Shown here: positions 5,041 to 6,860 of the stretch, piece after piece
Numbering within the stretch: the first letter of the stretch is position 1
How the letters are laid out: the number at the start of each line of letters is the position of its first letter
Origin: Minisyncoccota bacterium
Lineage (GTDB): Bacteria > Patescibacteriota > Minisyncoccia > Phycocordibacterales > Phycocordibacteraceae
DNA: 6,860 bases
Reading direction: 5' to 3'
NCBI GenBank assembly: GCA_022844065.1
Contig: JALHML010000002.1
Span: 9,541-16,400, forward strand
Made by a program: the position numbers and the translations under genes
The notes under the pieces: model-generated
The model's input: only the letters and a program-made list of their open reading frames with translations
What the model was told of the DNA's origin: nothing
Databases searched by the model: none

Positions 5041-5670
5041 TTAGCGGGAACCGGCCATAGCGAGGGCCGCAACCGTTGCGCGAGCGATGGTGAGCTTGTT
5101 CTTAGTACGGGTGAGGATCTTTGCAATCACATTAGTGACACCAGCGTGCTCGAGCACAGTACGCATAGCCGATCCAGCAACGACACCACGACCTGGAGAA
5201 GGGATGATAGTAACAATGGAAGATGAGTACTTCACCGACACATCATGTGCGATTGAGTTCTCTGGGGTGCGCTTTACGGTAATGAGATGCTTCTTGGCAT
5301 CACGCACCGCCTTATCAATAGCGAGTGCAGTGTCAGCACCCTTGCCCAAGCCCACACCAACCCTTCCCTTCTTGTCGCCGATAACAACGGTAACCGAGAA
5401 AGAGAAGCGACGACCACCGGCCATAACACGAGCTACACGGCGGACCTCTAGGGTAGCCTGCTCGAACTCAGAACGCTCGCGAGGCGCACGAGGGCCACGA
5501 GAATCCCTACGTCCTCCACCAGGTCCTCCACGGCCGCGCTGAGCTCCACGGAATCCGCCACGAGCTGGAGTTGCTGCTGCGTCTGCAGCCGGAGCCTGCG
5601 CCTCAACCGCTGCCTCTGGGACAACTGCTGGTGCGTCGGTATTTGTGTCGAGAGTAGTAGTGTCAGTCAT
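5041..5670 (-). CDS. rpsE: Small subunit ribosomal protein S5 with low-complexity N-terminal extension
   Basis: S5 of the 30S subunit, involved in decoding accuracy and mRNA unwinding at the entry site. The core starts near residue 67 (SEFEQATLEVRRVARVMAGG). It includes the double-stranded-RNA-binding-like fold with VVIGDKKGRVGVGLGK (95-110) and the C-terminal domain with IIPSPGRGVVAGSAMRTVLEHAG. Ahead of it are about 66 extra residues: a segment rich in Ala, Pro, Thr and acidic residues (1-36), then an Arg/Gly-rich stretch with RGG and RG repeats (37-66). At 209 residues it is longer than the roughly 165 of E. coli. The usual PGTG is PGRG, and the usual GSxNPxN segment is TRTKNKL. The frame is open through the extension with no strong internal ATG near the core, so the ATG at 5668-5670 fits. 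It lies 3 bases after the rplR stop. Confidence 0.96.
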   Translation of the reverse strand: MTDTTTLDTNTDAPAVVPEAAVEAQAPAADAAATPARGGFRGAQRGRGGPGGGRRDSRGPRAPRERSEFEQATLEVRRVARVMAGGRRFSFSVTVVIGDKKGRVGVGLGKGADTALAIDKAVRDAKKHLITVKRTPENSIAHDVSVKYSSSIVTIIPSPGRGVVAGSAMRTVLEHAGVTNVIAKILTRTKNKLTIARATVAALAMAGSR

Positions 5671-5673
5671 GTA

Positions 5674-6018
5674 TTAGAAAGTAAGCCCGTTCTCGCGTGC
5701 GGCATCCGCAACCATTTTGATCTGGCCGCCGTACTCGAAGCCTCCACGATCGAAGACAACGGTATCGATACCAGCCTTCTTCGCAGCCTCAGCCACTGCC
5801 TTGCCAACAGCGACAGCCTGCACCGAGAGAGAGCCTGGGAACGAACGGCCATGTGCTGCTGCGAGCGTCTTCTCTGCCTCATCATCAATAACCTGAGCGG
5901 AGATGAACTTGTTCGACTTATACACCGCAAGGCGAGGGCGCGCTGCAGTTCCAGAAATCTTCGCGCGCACACGGTTGTGGCGACGATCGCGGAGTCCTTT
6001 TTTAGTGAGAGTAGCCAT
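5674..6018 (-). CDS. rplR: Large subunit ribosomal protein L18
   Basis: Binds 5S rRNA, together with L5, and attaches it to the 50S central protuberance. The 114-residue product matches the usual bacterial length. [19 protein letters not shown] (12-30) and the VYKSN segment (32-36) form the conserved N-terminal part, and [20 protein letters not shown] (89-108) is the family's C-terminal hallmark. Its place between L6 and S5 is the standard spc order. The start codon follows the rplF stop by 9 bases and has no SD, so coupling to L6 translation is likely. Nothing is missing or unusual. Confidence 0.97.
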   Translation of the reverse strand: MATLTKKGLRDRRHNRVRAKISGTAARPRLAVYKSNKFISAQVIDDEAEKTLAAAHGRSFPGSLSVQAVAVGKAVAEAAKKAGIDTVVFDRGGFEYGGQIKMVADAARENGLTF

Positions 6019-6027
6019 ACGTAATTA

Positions 6028-6561
6028 TTAGACAGCCTTCTTACCCTGCTTGCGGCGGATAACCTCGTTGTCGTACGCAATACCCTTTCCAAGGTATGGC
6101 TCGGGTGGCTTGATTGCGCGAATCTCTGCTGCGAACTGGCCAACCTTCTGCTTGTCAGCTCCCTCAACAGTGATAGTAAGCTTCTCAACCTTTGCCTCGA
6201 GTCCCTCAGGAACCGGAAGCGTTACCTGGTGCGAGAATCCGACGTTGAAGACAAGATCACGTCCCTTAAGTTCAACCTTGAATCCCACACCCTTCATGAT
6301 GAGGACCTTCTTGAACGGAGTCTCAACGCCTGACATCATCGCGCGAGCGTGCGCTGCAAAGGTTCCGGTAAGTGCGCGAGCGAGCTTTGAGGAGTTTGCC
6401 GGAGCAATCTGAAGACCCTCAGATGTAACGTCCATGGTGATTGCCGAGTGAATCGGCATCGCAAGCGTTGCGTTTGATCCCTTTACCGTGAAGACACCAC
6501 CATCAGTTGTGACAGTTACCTTAGAAGGGATAGCGATTGGCTTCTTTGCAAGACGGGACAT
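6028..6561 (-). CDS. rplF: Large subunit ribosomal protein L6
   Basis: 50S protein made of two similar alpha/beta domains, lying near the factor-binding (sarcin-ricin) region. The 177 residues match the family length. The N-terminus MSRLAKKPIAIP (1-12) is typical. VKGSNATL (26-33) fills the place of VKGPKGxL, GVGF (91-94) and GFSHQV (108-113) follow, GADKQKVGQFAAEIR (134-148) is conserved, and PPEPYLGKGI (152-161) is the C-terminal signature. Ends in a basic KQGKKAV tail. Stands between S8 and L18 as expected, with 15 bases after the rpsH stop and no SD. Confidence 0.97.
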   Translation of the reverse strand: MSRLAKKPIAIPSKVTVTTDGGVFTVKGSNATLAMPIHSAITMDVTSEGLQIAPANSSKLARALTGTFAAHARAMMSGVETPFKKVLIMKGVGFKVELKGRDLVFNVGFSHQVTLPVPEGLEAKVEKLTITVEGADKQKVGQFAAEIRAIKPPEPYLGKGIAYDNEVIRRKQGKKAV

Positions 6562-6576
6562 AGTACTGAAATAGAA

Positions 6577-6860
6577 TTACCAGATCTCAAAGAGATTCTC
6601 GCCGCCGACACGGACCTTGCGAGCCTCAGCATCTGTAAGGACACCGCGAGGAGTTGAGATGAGGCGAGCGCCCATACCGTTCTTTACGCTGTGCGCTTCT
6701 GCGGACGGGGTGTAGAGACGACGACCTGGCTTTGAAACGCGCTTTACGCCGTTGATTGCGTGGCGGCCGCGCTCGTCGTACGCGAGAGTAACCTCGAACT
6801 CGTACGGCTTCTTGCCCTTCTCAACGCCTGCGACGTATCCAAGAGACTTCAACTTGTGTG
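6577..6860 (-). CDS. rpsH: Small subunit ribosomal protein S8, N-terminus outside the window
   Basis: S8 binds helix 21 of 16S rRNA early in 30S assembly; in E. coli it also represses the spc operon. The frame is open to the right edge of the window, so only about the last 93 residues are seen and roughly 35-40 are missing upstream. The LKSLGYV segment, RVSKPGRRLYTP, KNGMGARLISTPRGVLTDAEAR and the terminal VGGENLFEIW are conserved S8 blocks. An apparent start (TTG) at 6850-6852 is an internal leucine codon, not the true start. Stop is TAA at 6577-6579. Confidence 0.96.
   Translation of the reverse strand, partial: HKLKSLGYVAGVEKGKKPYEFEVTLAYDERGRHAINGVKRVSKPGRRLYTPSAEAHSVKNGMGARLISTPRGVLTDAEARKVRVGGENLFEIW

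Noticed and set aside
5667..6188. 173-residue minus-strand open frame
   Set aside because: Out-of-frame overlap with both rplR and rplF. Extremely rich in Arg, Ser and Leu, as expected of a shadow frame.
1..6860. CRISPR arrays, insertion sequences, attachment sites
   Set aside because: No regularly spaced direct repeats, transposase-like genes or terminal inverted repeats were seen.

Overview
The window is a stretch of a bacterial chromosome read almost entirely from the minus strand. It carries the 3' half of an spc-type ribosomal protein operon, which runs into a block of nucleotide-metabolism genes. Going downstream (right to left) the order is rpsH (S8, cut by the window edge), rplF (L6), rplR (L18), rpsE (S5), rplO (L15), secY, gmk, adk, map, a MazG-type NTP pyrophosphatase and, after an 86-base gap with its own likely promoter, ndk. 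ndk ends at a clear intrinsic terminator.

The organism is most likely a Candidate Phyla Radiation (Patescibacteria) member, probably of the Parcubacteria group (Kaiserbacteria-like), though I cannot place it further without a search. Three things point that way. There is no rpmD (L30) between rpsE and rplO, where only 11 bases separate the two genes. Intergenic spaces are very short and starts carry almost no Shine-Dalgarno sequence. The usual secY-adk-map-infA-rpmJ-rpsM order is broken, with gmk inserted after secY and a MazG-type gene plus ndk after map.

The genes make two functional groups. S8, L6, L18, S5, L15, SecY and Map cover ribosome assembly, membrane insertion or secretion, and removal of the initiator methionine. 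Gmk, Adk, the MazG-like protein and Ndk cover NMP to NDP to NTP phosphorylation and clean-up of unwanted NTPs. The gap sizes (1 to 15 bases for most junctions) suggest one long transcript with translational coupling, and ndk can probably also be transcribed on its own.

The left 220 bases hold no convincing protein gene, but I think they hold a small structured RNA on the minus strand. A promoter-like element directly behind the ndk terminator predicts a transcript start at about base 189. That base is exactly the first base of an 11-bp helix closed by bases 50-60. Further nested helices and a C(UUCG)G-capped hairpin lie inside, and a perfect 18-bp hairpin with T-runs follows as terminator. 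I could not match it to tmRNA, RNase P RNA, SRP RNA or a tRNA. Its rod-like outline and size resemble 6S RNA, but that is only an inference. This is the most interesting item in the window.
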